A DNA stretch of 64,000 nt from Chryseobacterium cupriresistens (GTDB taxonomy: Bacteria > Bacteroidota > Bacteroidia > Flavobacteriales > Weeksellaceae): NCBI RefSeq assembly GCF_046614675.1, contig NZ_JBKKJT010000001.1, positions 930,001-994,000 of the forward strand, given 5' to 3'. Shown in pieces: positions 27,073 through 34,669 of the stretch (its first letter is position 1; every line of letters starts with the position of its first letter). The notes below the pieces were generated by a model that worked only from the letters and a program-made list of their open reading frames with translations, was not told where the DNA came from and ran no database searches. The translations under genes and the position numbers were made by a program.

Positions 27073-27102
27073 TTTGCACTTAAAGGAAAAGAATTAACTT
27101 TG
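27073..27102 (+). promoter_or_regulatory. Promoter of the 94-residue gene
   Basis: Full Bacteroidota-type promoter: -33 TTTG (27073-27076), an 18-bp spacer and -7 TAACTTTG (27095-27102). It lies 15 bp before the ATG at 27118. Confidence 0.7.
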
Positions 27103-27117
27103 AAATAAAACAAACTA

Positions 27118-27402
27118 ATGGAAAATATTGAAGCTAAATTAGACATTATTGAAAAATGGTTTTCGGTCCCTTCAAAAAAGCTTATTAATGTTTACAACAT
27201 TGTAAAAGAAAAAGGCATTATGAGTTCCGAGGATTACCGACAAATTACTGATATTGGAATCCCGATTATTAACAAACTATCAAATGCTACGGGTTTATCA
27301 ATTGAGAAAGTACGCAGTACAATAATACAAAAAGGAATTTCCTTTAATTATTTCCATGAGGCAATAATATCTTACTCTGAATTCTGTACAAAAGAAAAAT
27401 AA
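27118..27402 (+). CDS. Hypothetical helical protein, 94 residues
   Basis: Not recognised. The protein is predicted all-helical: helix AKLDIIEKWFSVPSKKLINVYNIVKEKG, a possible helix-turn-helix-like part SSEDYRQITDIGIPIINKLSNATGLSIEKVRSTI, and a final helix FHEAIISYSEFC. It has a good promoter 15 bp upstream and a weak terminator just after its stop, so it is a complete transcription unit. It belongs to the accessory block between frr and pyrH. A DNA-binding role is possible but unproven. Confidence 0.62.
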   Translation: MENIEAKLDIIEKWFSVPSKKLINVYNIVKEKGIMSSEDYRQITDIGIPIINKLSNATGLSIEKVRSTIIQKGISFNYFHEAIISYSEFCTKEK

Positions 27403-27406
27403 ATAA

Positions 27407-27429
27407 AGCCCCAATTAATGGGCTATTTT
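27407..27429. terminator. Weak bidirectional terminator
   Basis: Short stem AGCCC / GGGCT followed by ATTTTT, between the convergent 94-residue gene and the frameshifted gene. Confidence 0.45.
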
Positions 27430-28137
27430 TATTGATCAGGTCGCAAATCTTTTACTATTTGCCTAATATCTTTAAGTGTTGATTTTTCTTCATTAATTTT
27501 TATGATAACGAAATCAAGCAAAGCTTTCACCTTAAACGCTTTATCTAAAGATTCTTCCTCCGAATAACTATGCAGTCCTTCAGATGTTTGGTTATACAAC
27601 AACATTAGTGGATTATAATCAATACTCTGCAGACTTAATGGTAAGAACTCAAAAATATTCTCATATATTGAAGCAACTCTTCCACTTCTTTCATATTCAT
27701 CTAGTAATTTTTGTATTGCACCTTTATCTGAATTCGGAAGGCTTTTCACCTCAGTAACAATGTGCATTAATTCGCTTTCCACTATTCTTCTAAAATAGCC
27801 CAAGGCACCAACTCCTAAATACATGTAGCAAAAAGTTTACTATTTGTTTTTTACAAGACTGACAAGTACAAATTGCATTAAATGTGAAATCTAAAAATTC
27901 ATCTTTAAAATAGCCATCATGTATTTCTCCATTATAGAAAGCAGGTCCTGAATATTCTAAACCTGTTTGGAAAGTAGTGATTTTTTCCTCTTCTTCACAA
28001 TAATAATCGAATGTAATGCCGCTAAAATGCTCCTCTTTATAATAATTCTTGTTTCCAACTTTATAATCTTCGAGAATAACCTTTTTTTCATACAATCCTG
28101 CATGTGTTAAAAAATCTTTCATAATACCTGTTTTCAC
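27429..28137 (-). pseudogene. Hypothetical protein with CxxC motif, frameshifted
   Basis: Two overlapping minus-strand frames form one gene. The N-terminal part (from 28137) ends with CTCQSCKKQIVNF, a CxxC that may be half of a zinc ribbon. The second frame continues with YLGVGALGYFRRIVESE and runs to 27429, in the style of cytosolic proteins whose C-terminal half follows a zinc-ribbon start. The shift maps to a run of five A (27830-27834). Four would give NFCYMYLGVGALGYFRR in one frame. The restored product is about 235 residues. Function unknown; null allele or sequencing error. Confidence 0.7.
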
Positions 28138-28462
28138 AAATATAATAAAAAGCCATCTTAAAAAGAATGCTTGTATATTGTTGAGAAACTACTGTTTTCA
28201 GCGATATGGGATTTTCTTTCTTAATCTCCTCTTTGAAAAAAGAAACTTGTTTTTACCTAAAAATCCAACTGCAAGCAAAAGCTTCGGGTACAAATACCTA
28301 CCAAACATTTTGGTTATTTCTACTTAGTGTGATATCATTTTTAATAACGTCCTTTACTCTATTCTTTTAAACGAAACGTCGGCAGGTATTTCAAACGGAA
28401 AGTCCTGGATAAGACATTTTGCAGAAATGAACAATTATAAACTAATTTAAACCCATCACATC
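28138..28462. other. Intergenic region upstream of the lipase gene
   Basis: 325 bp between divergent genes with no gene, strong hairpin or repeat recognised. The promoters of the frameshifted gene and the lipase gene should lie here, but no exact TAnnTTTG box was found. Confidence 0.4.
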
Positions 28463-29818
28463 ATGACAAATCCATCTTTAGATGCCTATCAACAAGTTTT
28501 CGGTATGGCAGGTCTTGCCAACCGTGCCGGAGGCTACAACGGTTTTGGTATCCAACTACAGCAACAGCTTCAGTATGATTTATCCTATTATTTTAACAAT
28601 GTTCCTCCGGTTAAAATAATGGATCAGAAAACACCTTCCATAGCTAATCCTACAGCAGTAGCGGAATTAGGAAACTGGGATCTGGTCTGGGGACCTGCCC
28701 TGATCGAAGAAAAAAATGAAAAGGGAGTTCCTACCGGAGTTGCAGATAATGCATTATATGTTGTTAAATCTGATGCTGTCGCATTTCCGGGAGGTCCTAC
28801 ATTGCCTACCTACGTTGTGGCTATTGCTGCCACTAATCCTTCGTCACTTTACGATTGGGAAACAGAAGATTTCTCAGTGGCAGAAGTAGTAAACTGGACC
28901 ACTTATAATCCTTCCAACTTTGCTCCATCAGCCTTTAACGGCATTGACCCTTATATTTCAAAAGGAACGGCTACCGGAGTCGGTATACTTCTGGGACTTA
29001 TAAGTCCGGGTGATGCAGCCGCACCCAATACCACGCTTCAACAGTTTCTTGCCAGCTTAAGTCCGGATCCGGATACAGCCATCATATTCTGTGGACATAG
29101 CCTTGCCGGAGCATTATCTCCTACCCTTGCTCTTTATCTGAAAGAAAATAAAGATCTGGATGCTTTCGGGGTAACGCTTGTATATCCTACTGCCGGGCCA
29201 ACGCCAGGTGAGGCAGCATTCGCCAATCTGTTCAATAGTAAATTCCCACCATTACCTCCGGGATGGCAGCAACAGACAGGTACTTATCAAAGCTGGAATA
29301 CCATGCACTGGAACGATCTGGACGTTGTTCCTCATGCATGGCCGGTATCGGAACTGGGGAAAATTGCAACGATTTATGGCCAGGCTCCTACCTATATGAC
29401 GGCAGCCTTATTAAACGCTTTACAAAAGATGGCAATTGCTGATTCTTCAAATTCAGGAGCCAGTTATACAAGAATACAGAACCAATCGCTGCCAGGCCGG
29501 CTCCAACACTCAAGTGCCTCCTCGGTGAGCATTAAGACACCTCCTGAGTCTTTGCAGGACTATATGCTGCAGCTATCCGTACAGCATGTAGGAATGTATA
29601 ATGGCATTCCTGCGGAAGGATCCAATCCACAGGTAGAAGGACTTATTTTATCACAGCCATTACCAAAACCAGAGGTGAAGCTGGTACCGGGAGTAACTGC
29701 TGTCACGGAATTGGAGATGATTCTTAAAATAATAAATCAGATCATCGGATGGATTTCTTCCCGTTATGTTTTGGTTGAAAAGGAAAATGCCACACAGAAT
29801 GTTGAAGCAGACAAATAA
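28463..29818 (+). CDS. Class 3 lipase family protein
   Basis: 451-residue alpha/beta hydrolase. The nucleophile elbow is CGHSLAGALSPTLALYL (Ser near residue 215), with the small-residue GxSxA pattern of class 3 lipases. Candidate acid and histidine are in MHWNDLDVVPHAW and in the late VQHVGMYNGI, matching the order of the family triad. There is no signal peptide, so secretion by a Sec route is unlikely. It lies in the accessory block between pyrH and frr, with its own terminator. Substrate is not known; this family includes triacylglycerol lipases and phospholipases. Confidence 0.83.
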   Translation: MTNPSLDAYQQVFGMAGLANRAGGYNGFGIQLQQQLQYDLSYYFNNVPPVKIMDQKTPSIANPTAVAELGNWDLVWGPALIEEKNEKGVPTGVADNALYVVKSDAVAFPGGPTLPTYVVAIAATNPSSLYDWETEDFSVAEVVNWTTYNPSNFAPSAFNGIDPYISKGTATGVGILLGLISPGDAAAPNTTLQQFLASLSPDPDTAIIFCGHSLAGALSPTLALYLKENKDLDAFGVTLVYPTAGPTPGEAAFANLFNSKFPPLPPGWQQQTGTYQSWNTMHWNDLDVVPHAWPVSELGKIATIYGQAPTYMTAALLNALQKMAIADSSNSGASYTRIQNQSLPGRLQHSSASSVSIKTPPESLQDYMLQLSVQHVGMYNGIPAEGSNPQVEGLILSQPLPKPEVKLVPGVTAVTELEMILKIINQIIGWISSRYVLVEKENATQNVEADK

Positions 29819-29840
29819 GTACTTAAAACAATCATTAATA

Positions 29841-29877
29841 AAAAACACCTGTCACAATTACTGTAACAGGTGTTTTT
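29841..29877. terminator. Bidirectional terminator between lipase and pyrH
   Basis: Perfect 12-bp stem AAAAACACCTGT / ACAGGTGTTTTT with a 13-base loop, between convergent genes. It stops pyrH transcription before the accessory block, so frr cannot depend on the pyrH promoter here. Confidence 0.87.
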
Positions 29878-29899
29878 ATATTTTAAACGGTTAAACTGA

Positions 29900-30607
29900 T
29901 TATAAATCAACTAAAGTACCTACATTTTCTCCGTCTACGATTTTTTCTAAATTTCCATCTTTGTTCATATCGAATACAATGATTGGCAATTTATTTTCGT
30001 GGCTCAGAGTAAATGCGGTCATATCCATTACTTTAAGGTTTTTCTCAAATACTTCATCAAAAGATAATGAATTGTATTTTACAGCATCTGCATTCTTTTC
30101 AGGATCGCTGTCGTAGATTCCGTCTACCCTTGTTCCTTTTAAGATCACATCAGCTCCGATTTCGATCGCTCTTAAGGTAGCCGCTGTATCTGTCGTAAAA
30201 TAAGGATTTCCTGTTCCTGCCCCAAAGATCACTACTCTTCCTTTTTCAAGGTGTCTTACCGCTCTTCTTTTGATGAAAGGTTCAGCTACTTTATCCATTT
30301 CTATAGCAGACTGAAGTCTTGTTTTAATTCCTGCATCTTCCAATGCTCCCTGCAAAGCCATTCCGTTGATTACCGTGGCCAGCATTCCCATATAATCACC
30401 CTGCACTCTGTCCATTCCTTTGGCAGCTCCTGCAACACCACGGAAAATGTTTCCTCCTCCGATTACGATCGCTACTTCACAGCCTTTTTCAACTACCTTT
30501 TTGATCTCAGCTGCATATTCCTGCAGTCTTTCGTTGTCAATACCGTATTGTCTGTTTCCCATTAAGGCCTCACCGCTCAGTTTCAGAAGGATTCTTTTAT
30601 ATTTCAT
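29900..30607 (-). CDS. pyrH: UMP kinase
   Basis: 235-residue amino-acid-kinase-fold enzyme that phosphorylates UMP to UDP. The N-terminal YKRILLKLSGEALMG, the GGGNIFRG glycine loop, the ATVINGMALQGALE segment and the C-terminal IVDGENVGTLV are the standard bacterial PyrH landmarks. It is essential in most bacteria. The usual partner frr is 3.2 kb downstream, separated by two terminators and inserted genes. Confidence 0.97.
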   Translation of the reverse strand: MKYKRILLKLSGEALMGNRQYGIDNERLQEYAAEIKKVVEKGCEVAIVIGGGNIFRGVAGAAKGMDRVQGDYMGMLATVINGMALQGALEDAGIKTRLQSAIEMDKVAEPFIKRRAVRHLEKGRVVIFGAGTGNPYFTTDTAATLRAIEIGADVILKGTRVDGIYDSDPEKNADAVKYNSLSFDEVFEKNLKVMDMTAFTLSHENKLPIIVFDMNKDGNLEKIVDGENVGTLVDL

Positions 30608-30726
30608 CTTTTATTTTTAATAACTTTTTATTAGTACCGGTTTCCCCGGAATTTGATTTTGCAAATATAATCATTAAAGATATTGATGAAAGAAAAATAT
30701 TTAAATAGAAATAATGTCAGAAATAT

Positions 30727-30756
30727 TTTGAAAAGTACGAAAAAGGATTATTTTTG
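30727..30756 (+). promoter_or_regulatory. Promoter of porQ
   Basis: -33 TTTG (30727-30730), an 18-bp spacer and -7 TATTTTTG (30749-30756). It lies 18 bp upstream of the TTG start codon at 30775, which supports that unusual start. Confidence 0.7.
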
Positions 30757-30774
30757 CATTAATTATAAATTGAG

Positions 30775-31767
30775 TTGAAGAAAATTATCATTTTTTCATT
30801 ATTTCTATCAGGAATTGTTTCTTATGCGCAAACAGGAACAAATGTTTATCCTTTCTTAAATGTACCTGTATCTGCAAGACAGGCTGCTTTGGGCGGAGAT
30901 GCAATTTCGGTAAGAGATTATGATGTTTCCTTTGCTATTGCAAACCCTGCCCTGTTAAATAAAGATTCTGACAAACAGCTTTCTGTAAACGCAACGGCTT
31001 ACCTTGCCGACTCGAAATACGGAACGATTGCTTATGCCAAAGACTTTGAGAATGGCCATATGGCTACCATCAATGCAAGGTATATGAGCTATGGAAGTAT
31101 TCCGAGGACGGATGAAAGCGGTTTTGAAAACGGAGAATTCAAAGCTTCAGATGTAGCGATTGGCGCAGGCTATGCCTACCAGTTTGAAGAAGACTGGACG
31201 ATTGGTGGAGGACTTAATTTTATTACCTCAAAAATTGACAACTATACTTCTTCCGCGATCTCAGGAACAGCGGGAATTACCTATCATAATAAAAAGAGCA
31301 AGGAAGTCGTTTCACTGGTCATGAGAAACTTTGGGTTTCAGCTGAAATCCTTTAACGGGACAAGAGAAAATCTTCCTTTCAGAATCGATCTTGGATATAC
31401 CAAAATCATCAAGAACTTCCCTCTTGCCATTACTATTACCGCACATGACCTTCAGAAGTTTGATATTTCTTCAGAAGAAAACCTGGACGGGCAGAAAGTG
31501 GGTGCCGGCAGAAAGATTGCCGATCACTTTTCTTTGGGAGCCGAATTGTTTCCGGAAAAGAATTTCAATATCAGGCTGGGATATAATGTAAAAAGAGGAA
31601 ATGAGCTGGCGGTTGCGGATCAAAGAAATTTCTCGGGACTTTCTGCAGGATTTGGAGTTAAAGTTTCCAGATTCCGTATTGATTATGCCCACGCGAGATA
31701 TCACAACTCTTCGAACGTCAATCAGATAGGAATTTCTATGGACCTTTCCAGCCACAGAGGAGAATAA
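30775..31767 (+). CDS. porQ: Type IX secretion system protein PorQ
   Basis: 330-residue outer-membrane beta-barrel protein of the type IX secretion system, in which PorQ helps attach cargo at the cell surface. The signal peptide (KKIIIFSLFLSGIVSYAQ) is followed by the PorV/PorQ-type start VYPFLNVPVSARQAALGGDAIS and many alternating beta strands. It begins with TTG; no ATG gives a signal peptide, and a good promoter lies 18 bp upstream. It is followed by cmk 84 bp later, a common flavobacterial pairing. Presence of PorQ implies that the host secretes proteins by type IX. Confidence 0.92.
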   Translation: MKKIIIFSLFLSGIVSYAQTGTNVYPFLNVPVSARQAALGGDAISVRDYDVSFAIANPALLNKDSDKQLSVNATAYLADSKYGTIAYAKDFENGHMATINARYMSYGSIPRTDESGFENGEFKASDVAIGAGYAYQFEEDWTIGGGLNFITSKIDNYTSSAISGTAGITYHNKKSKEVVSLVMRNFGFQLKSFNGTRENLPFRIDLGYTKIIKNFPLAITITAHDLQKFDISSEENLDGQKVGAGRKIADHFSLGAELFPEKNFNIRLGYNVKRGNELAVADQRNFSGLSAGFGVKVSRFRIDYAHARYHNSSNVNQIGISMDLSSHRGE

Positions 31768-31851
31768 TCTTCCTGGCCGGAAATTTCTTAATTATTCCGA
31801 AAATTTCTTACTTCCTCTTGATTTTCTAAAAAAAATCTTGAAATTTGCAGT

Positions 31852-32526
31852 ATGAAAAAACCTGTAATTGCTATCGATGGGTACTCGTCTACCGGAAAAA
31901 GTTCTATCTCAAAAATCATTGCTGATCAACTGGGACTTATTCATATGGATACAGGAGCACTTTACAGAGGAGTTACCTGGTATGCTTTGCAGCATTGTCT
32001 GAATGAAAACGGTGAGATTGATCTGAATACATTGTTCTCTTCTTTTAATCAGATCAAACTTGAATTTAAAAATAACGACGGCACCCTTATTCTTTTCCTG
32101 AATGACACAGATATCTCTACGGAAATCCGTACCAATATCGTATCTGATAATGTGAGCCTTGTTGCCAAGCAAAAAGAGGTGAGAGATTTCCTCCTGCAGT
32201 CACAGCGCACTTTGGCAGAAAAAGGTGGCGTTATTATGGACGGGCGTGACATCGGGACAGTAGTTCTGCCAAATGCAGACTATAAATTCTTTCTTACTGC
32301 CAGTATTGATGAAAGAACCAACAGAAGGTTTCTGGAACTGAAAGGACTGGGAATTGAGGCGGATAAGGAACAGGTAAAGCAAAACCTTATAGAACGCGAT
32401 AAAATCGATAGTGAGCGTGAAATAGCCCCATTGAAGCAGGCTGACGACGCTATTGTTATTGATAATTCGGCACTCACCAAAGAAGAAACCATACAGCTTA
32501 TTTTATCTCACATCAAAAAGATTTAA
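31852..32526 (+). CDS. cmk: (d)CMP kinase
   Basis: 224-residue P-loop kinase converting CMP and dCMP to their diphosphates. The P-loop is AIDGYSSTGKSSIS. The substrate and lid motifs MDTGALYRGVTWYAL, MDGRDIGTVVLPNADYKFFLTAS and RDKIDSEREIAPLKQADDAIVIDNS are all present and in order. Length is normal. It is probably cotranscribed with porQ. Confidence 0.96.
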   Translation: MKKPVIAIDGYSSTGKSSISKIIADQLGLIHMDTGALYRGVTWYALQHCLNENGEIDLNTLFSSFNQIKLEFKNNDGTLILFLNDTDISTEIRTNIVSDNVSLVAKQKEVRDFLLQSQRTLAEKGGVIMDGRDIGTVVLPNADYKFFLTASIDERTNRRFLELKGLGIEADKEQVKQNLIERDKIDSEREIAPLKQADDAIVIDNSALTKEETIQLILSHIKKI

Positions 32527-32621
32527 CAATTTTTAATAGGCTTCAGGCCTCCTTTGGTATACAAATTGTAAGTTTTATTACTGTAAAAACTAATCTATTA
32601 TTAATTATTAAAAAACTTAAA

Positions 32622-32972
32622 ATGTCTAGAAAAGGAAATAATACAGCAGGTATATTGGCAGGACTTCTTGCAGGTGCTGCGGCAGGTGTAATCTTAGGAA
32701 TGTTATACGCACCGGAAGAAGGTAAAGAAACCAGAAAAAAAATCAAAACGAAGGCAAATGATCTTAAAGATCAGGCAAAGAACAAATACGGTGAGGTTTC
32801 TGAAAAGGTGAAAGACCAGTACAGCAATATTTCTTCTACTTTCAAGGAAACAGCTAACAGTGTAGCACATACTGTGAAAGACGGATATGACAAATACAAA
32901 GATCAGATTGTTTCTAAAACTGCAGATTTGGCAAAAGATGTAGAAGCAGAACTGAATGATCTGAAAAAATAA
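32622..32972 (+). CDS. YtxH domain protein
   Basis: 116-residue protein with an N-terminal glycine/alanine-rich membrane helix (GILAGLLAGAAAGVILGMLYAPEEGKETRKKIK), the YtxH signature, followed by a long lysine-rich amphipathic helix. These proteins are membrane-anchored and stress-associated in many bacteria. It heads a same-strand trio with a holin-X protein and a helical protein. The group resembles in layout the YqjD-YqjE-YqjK set of enterobacteria. A terminator separates it from the second gene. Confidence 0.85.
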   Translation: MSRKGNNTAGILAGLLAGAAAGVILGMLYAPEEGKETRKKIKTKANDLKDQAKNKYGEVSEKVKDQYSNISSTFKETANSVAHTVKDGYDKYKDQIVSKTADLAKDVEAELNDLKK

Positions 32973-33000
32973 GTAATTTATCTTTTTAAGTAAATTACAG

Positions 33001-33028
33001 AAAGGAACTTTTGTGCGAAAGTTCCTTT
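33001..33028 (+). terminator. Intrinsic terminator after the YtxH gene
   Basis: Stem AAAGGAACTT / AAGTTCCTTT followed by TTTTTTG. It begins 29 bp after the YtxH stop codon and 24 bp before the next ATG, so read-through would be needed for a shared transcript. Confidence 0.8.
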
Positions 33029-33051
33029 TTTTGTAACTTTAAAAAAAAACA

Positions 33052-33360
33052 ATGATAGAAACTATTAAAGAATACGCCTCCAAGAGAATCGATCTTCTGA
33101 AAATTGAAGCGACTGAAAAGTCGTCACTTTCTGCCGGGCTCATTACTTACTTTGTAGTACTGCTTGTTGCTTTTGCTTTTTTTATTATCCTTTTCAACTT
33201 TGGAATTGCTTTCCTTATCGGAAAAGCACTGGATAATTATTCCTATGGATTCTTAATTGTTGCTGCATTTTATGCACTGGTAATGGCGTTTGTTGTTGCC
33301 TTCAAAACAAAAATTGTGAATACTGTTGCAGATCAGGTTATTAAATTTTTAAATCATTAA
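33052..33360 (+). CDS. Holin-X/phage-holin-superfamily III-like membrane protein
   Basis: 102 residues: a short basic cytosolic helix (KEYASKRIDLLKIEATEKSS) then two transmembrane spans (about 32-56 and 65-88), the pattern of the actinobacterial Holin-X / YqjE family. Although named after holins, these chromosomal proteins have no shown lytic function. It begins 80 bp after the YtxH gene, and its stop codon is 3 bp from the next gene. Confidence 0.82.
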   Translation: MIETIKEYASKRIDLLKIEATEKSSLSAGLITYFVVLLVAFAFFIILFNFGIAFLIGKALDNYSYGFLIVAAFYALVMAFVVAFKTKIVNTVADQVIKFLNH

Positions 33361-33363
33361 ACT

Positions 33364-33864
33364 ATGGGCAGAAAATACGAGAGCATAGAAGAATTAAGAA
33401 GAAAGAAAAAACTGCTTCAGGGTGAAATTAGTGATCTTGAAAATCTTCTGACCTTCAAAAATACAAAAGAAAGCCTGAGTGCATTTACCAATGGTTTAAC
33501 TGATCAGTATCTTCAGGAAAAGATTGATGAAGACGGTGATGAAAAAGTGGTCCTAAGGAAGGATGTCATTGCCAAACAGCTTACTTCAGAGGTGAAAGAC
33601 CTTTTAATCAGCAAAAATACAGCTGTAGGAATTGCCAGCTCTGCTTTCAAAGGAGGAAATCTTGCAGACGGGCTTGTAAAACTAGGGGTTACTGCTATCG
33701 TAGGGAACTATGCCAAAAAGAATATGAAAAGTTCCAACTGGAAGAAAAAACTGATTGGTGCAGCTCTGATTTACCTTGCTCCTATTGCACTGAAATATGT
33801 CAGAAAAAAAATAGAAGTATACCAGAAAAACAAAAGTGTTTCAAGTATGGAACAATTGATATAG
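33364..33864 (+). CDS. Hypothetical protein downstream of holin-X (YqjK-like position)
   Basis: 166 residues not assigned to a family. An N-terminal coiled-coil helix (EELRRKKKLLQGEISDLENLL) precedes a charged middle, an alanine/glycine-rich segment (AVGIASSAFKGGNLADGLVKLGVTAIVG) and a basic hydrophobic helix near the end (KLIGAALIYLAPIALKYVRKKIEV). Coupled to the holin-X gene by a 3-bp gap. The trio is likely a membrane stress module; individual function is unknown. Confidence 0.75.
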   Translation: MGRKYESIEELRRKKKLLQGEISDLENLLTFKNTKESLSAFTNGLTDQYLQEKIDEDGDEKVVLRKDVIAKQLTSEVKDLLISKNTAVGIASSAFKGGNLADGLVKLGVTAIVGNYAKKNMKSSNWKKKLIGAALIYLAPIALKYVRKKIEVYQKNKSVSSMEQLI

Positions 33865-33872
33865 GTTTAAAT

Positions 33873-33943
33873 ATCAGAAACCAGAAGTTAGAGAATATTG
33901 ATAAGTAGTTTATCCACCATTCCAACCTCTGGTTTCTGATTTT
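33873..33943. terminator. Inverted repeat between convergent genes
   Basis: Arms ATCAGAAACCAGAAG (near 33873) and CCTCTGGTTTCTGAT (near 33927-33941) can pair over about 13 bp with a long loop that contains AGAAGTTAG. It lies between the convergent stress trio and the methyltransferase gene and may act as a bidirectional terminator. Confidence 0.45.
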
Positions 33944-34669
33944 CTATTTTGAAAATAACTGTCCTAAAATAATCCCTGCAGCCATTGATACATTCAGGCT
34001 TTCTGTAGACTGGGATTTTCCAAATCTAGGAATACTGATACTTTTTTGTACCAGTTTTTCCGTCTCAGGTCTCATTCCGTTTCCTTCATTTCCTAAAATA
34101 AGGTTTAGCTTTTCGGGTTTCTGGAAAGTATAAATATTCTCCCCTTCCATATCCGTTCCGATATTTACATTCTCTGTTTTGGAAAGATATTCCACCAGAT
34201 CAGTATACACCACATTCACTCTGGTAAAAGATCCCATGGTTGCCTGAATGACTTTCGGATTGTACACATCTACGGTATCTTCACTACAGATGATCTGTTC
34301 AATACCAAACCAGTCTGCAAGACGTATAATGGTTCCCAGGTTTCCGGGATCCTGTATTCCATCCAAAACCAATTGTATATTCTTATCTTCCCATTTTTCT
34401 TCCTCGGCAAGATAACATACCGCCACGGAATCTTTTGGAGTTTTAAGAAAACTTATTTTTTTTAATTCATTTTCAGAGATATGGGTAACAGGAACGTCAG
34501 TACGGTCCAATTTTTGTGGATCGGTTGACAATATTTCTTTAACTTTAAAGTTAGAATTAGAAAGTTCACAAATGATTTTATTACCTTCAACCAAAAACAA
34601 ATTGTATTTTTGTCTGAACTTCTTTTTATCTAAAGATTGTAAAACTTTTATTGTATGAGCTGTAAGCAT
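33944..34669 (-). CDS. TrmH/SpoU-family RNA 2'-O-methyltransferase
   Basis: 241-residue SPOUT enzyme. An N-terminal substrate-binding part (KKKFRQKYNLFLVEGNKII) resembles the L30e-like domain of RlmB. It is followed by the knotted SAM domain: LVLDGIQDPGNLGTIIRLADWFGI, LILGNEGNGM and SLNVSMAAGIILGQL. The exact rRNA or tRNA target is not evident. The start at 34669 (MLTAHTIKVL) was chosen over an upstream in-frame ATG because it fits the family. It overlaps the divergent tamL start by 15 bp. Confidence 0.9.
   Translation of the reverse strand: MLTAHTIKVLQSLDKKKFRQKYNLFLVEGNKIICELSNSNFKVKEILSTDPQKLDRTDVPVTHISENELKKISFLKTPKDSVAVCYLAEEEKWEDKNIQLVLDGIQDPGNLGTIIRLADWFGIEQIICSEDTVDVYNPKVIQATMGSFTRVNVVYTDLVEYLSKTENVNIGTDMEGENIYTFQKPEKLNLILGNEGNGMRPETEKLVQKSISIPRFGKSQSTESLNVSMAAGIILGQLFSK

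Larger units (their letters stand above)
26707..27117. other. Gap upstream of frr, with internal terminator
   Basis: 411 bp without a convincing gene. It holds an intrinsic terminator (26773-26797), an AT-rich segment and, at its right end, the promoter of the 94-residue gene. Short open frames here (for example one of 30 codons starting at 27005) lack any support. Confidence 0.5.

Noticed and set aside
27005..27097. 30-codon ATG frame upstream of the 94-residue gene
   Set aside because: AT-rich chance composition; it overlaps the promoter of the downstream gene.
33052..33360. Prophage holin
   Set aside because: No other phage genes nearby; the protein fits chromosomal holin-X/YqjE-like families.
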